DNA from: Limnochordia bacterium | GTDB lineage: Bacteria > Bacillota > Limnochordia > Darwinibacteriales > DTU012 | Length of the DNA: 5,645 bases | Assembly (NCBI GenBank): GCA_007116995.1 | Contig: SKHL01000195.1 | Location: 1 to 5,645 of the forward strand | Reading direction: 5' to 3' | In this document: piece after piece, positions 5,632 to 5,645 of the stretch | Position numbering within the stretch: position 1 is the stretch's first letter | Layout of the letters: each line of letters opens with the position of its first letter | Program-made: the position numbers and the translations under genes | The notes under the pieces: model-generated | What the model was told of the DNA's origin: nothing | Seen by the model: the letters and a program-made list of their open reading frames with translations, nothing else | The model's database searches: none

Positions 5632-5638
5632 GGAGGTG
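5632..5638 (+). promoter_or_regulatory. Ribosome binding site of the gene beyond the window (pheS expected)
   Basis: GGAGGTG is a near-perfect Shine-Dalgarno sequence ending seven bases before the window edge. No start codon with a continuing frame is visible at the right spacing, so the start lies just outside. The Phe T-box predicts phenylalanyl-tRNA synthetase alpha subunit. Confidence 0.8.
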
Positions 5639-5645
5639 TTGTAGA

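Noticed and set aside
5615..5644. Nine-codon frame ATG 5615 to TAG 5644 after the T-box terminator
   Set aside because: No ribosome binding site of its own, and the segment is the 5' untranslated region and binding site for the next gene; likely chance.

Overview
The window looks like a core chromosomal segment from a Clostridia-type Firmicute, possibly near the Desulfitobacterium/Desulfosporosinus group (family-level inference only). The reasons are moderate-to-low GC, strong AGGAGG-like ribosome binding sites, a sigma-A style promoter, a tRNA-Phe T-box leader and a single-RCK KtrA protein. All supported genes are on the + strand. I see no mobile element, CRISPR array, tRNA or rRNA gene.

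Region 1 (1-1873) is the translation block thrS-infC-rpmI-rplT. The window opens in the anticodon-binding end of threonyl-tRNA synthetase. After it comes a well-formed promoter and a roughly 215-base leader of the ribosomal protein L20 type, ending in an intrinsic terminator. Translation initiation factor IF3 starts at an AUU codon at 633, upstream of the first conventional start codon. Ribosomal proteins L35 and L20 follow, and a 19-bp hairpin after rplT serves as the operon terminator.

Region 2 (1890-4357) is a potassium uptake block. It starts with a decayed trkH/ktrB paralogue that keeps only its first ~90 and last ~40 codons and carries a nonsense codon, a large internal deletion and a small frameshifting deletion. 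An intact KtrB-type channel subunit and its KtrA regulatory subunit follow. The ribosome binding site and the first base of the ktrB start codon lie inside a 14-bp inverted repeat whose left arm begins exactly at the pseudogene's ancestral stop codon. No promoter is obvious for this block, so it may depend on readthrough from the ribosomal protein operon.

Region 3 (4360-5645) holds a SpoU/TrmH-family RNA 2'-O-methyltransferase with a TTG start, an extended -10 promoter overlapping its stop codon, a 36-residue YqzL-like protein, and a complete T-box leader with a UUC (Phe) specifier. It ends at a ribosome binding site that almost certainly belongs to pheS just outside the window.

This is mostly housekeeping sequence. 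I do not see an undescribed defence or mobile system. The points most worth a second look are the hidden ktrB ribosome binding site next to a dead paralogue, and the possible antiterminator pairing in the infC leader.
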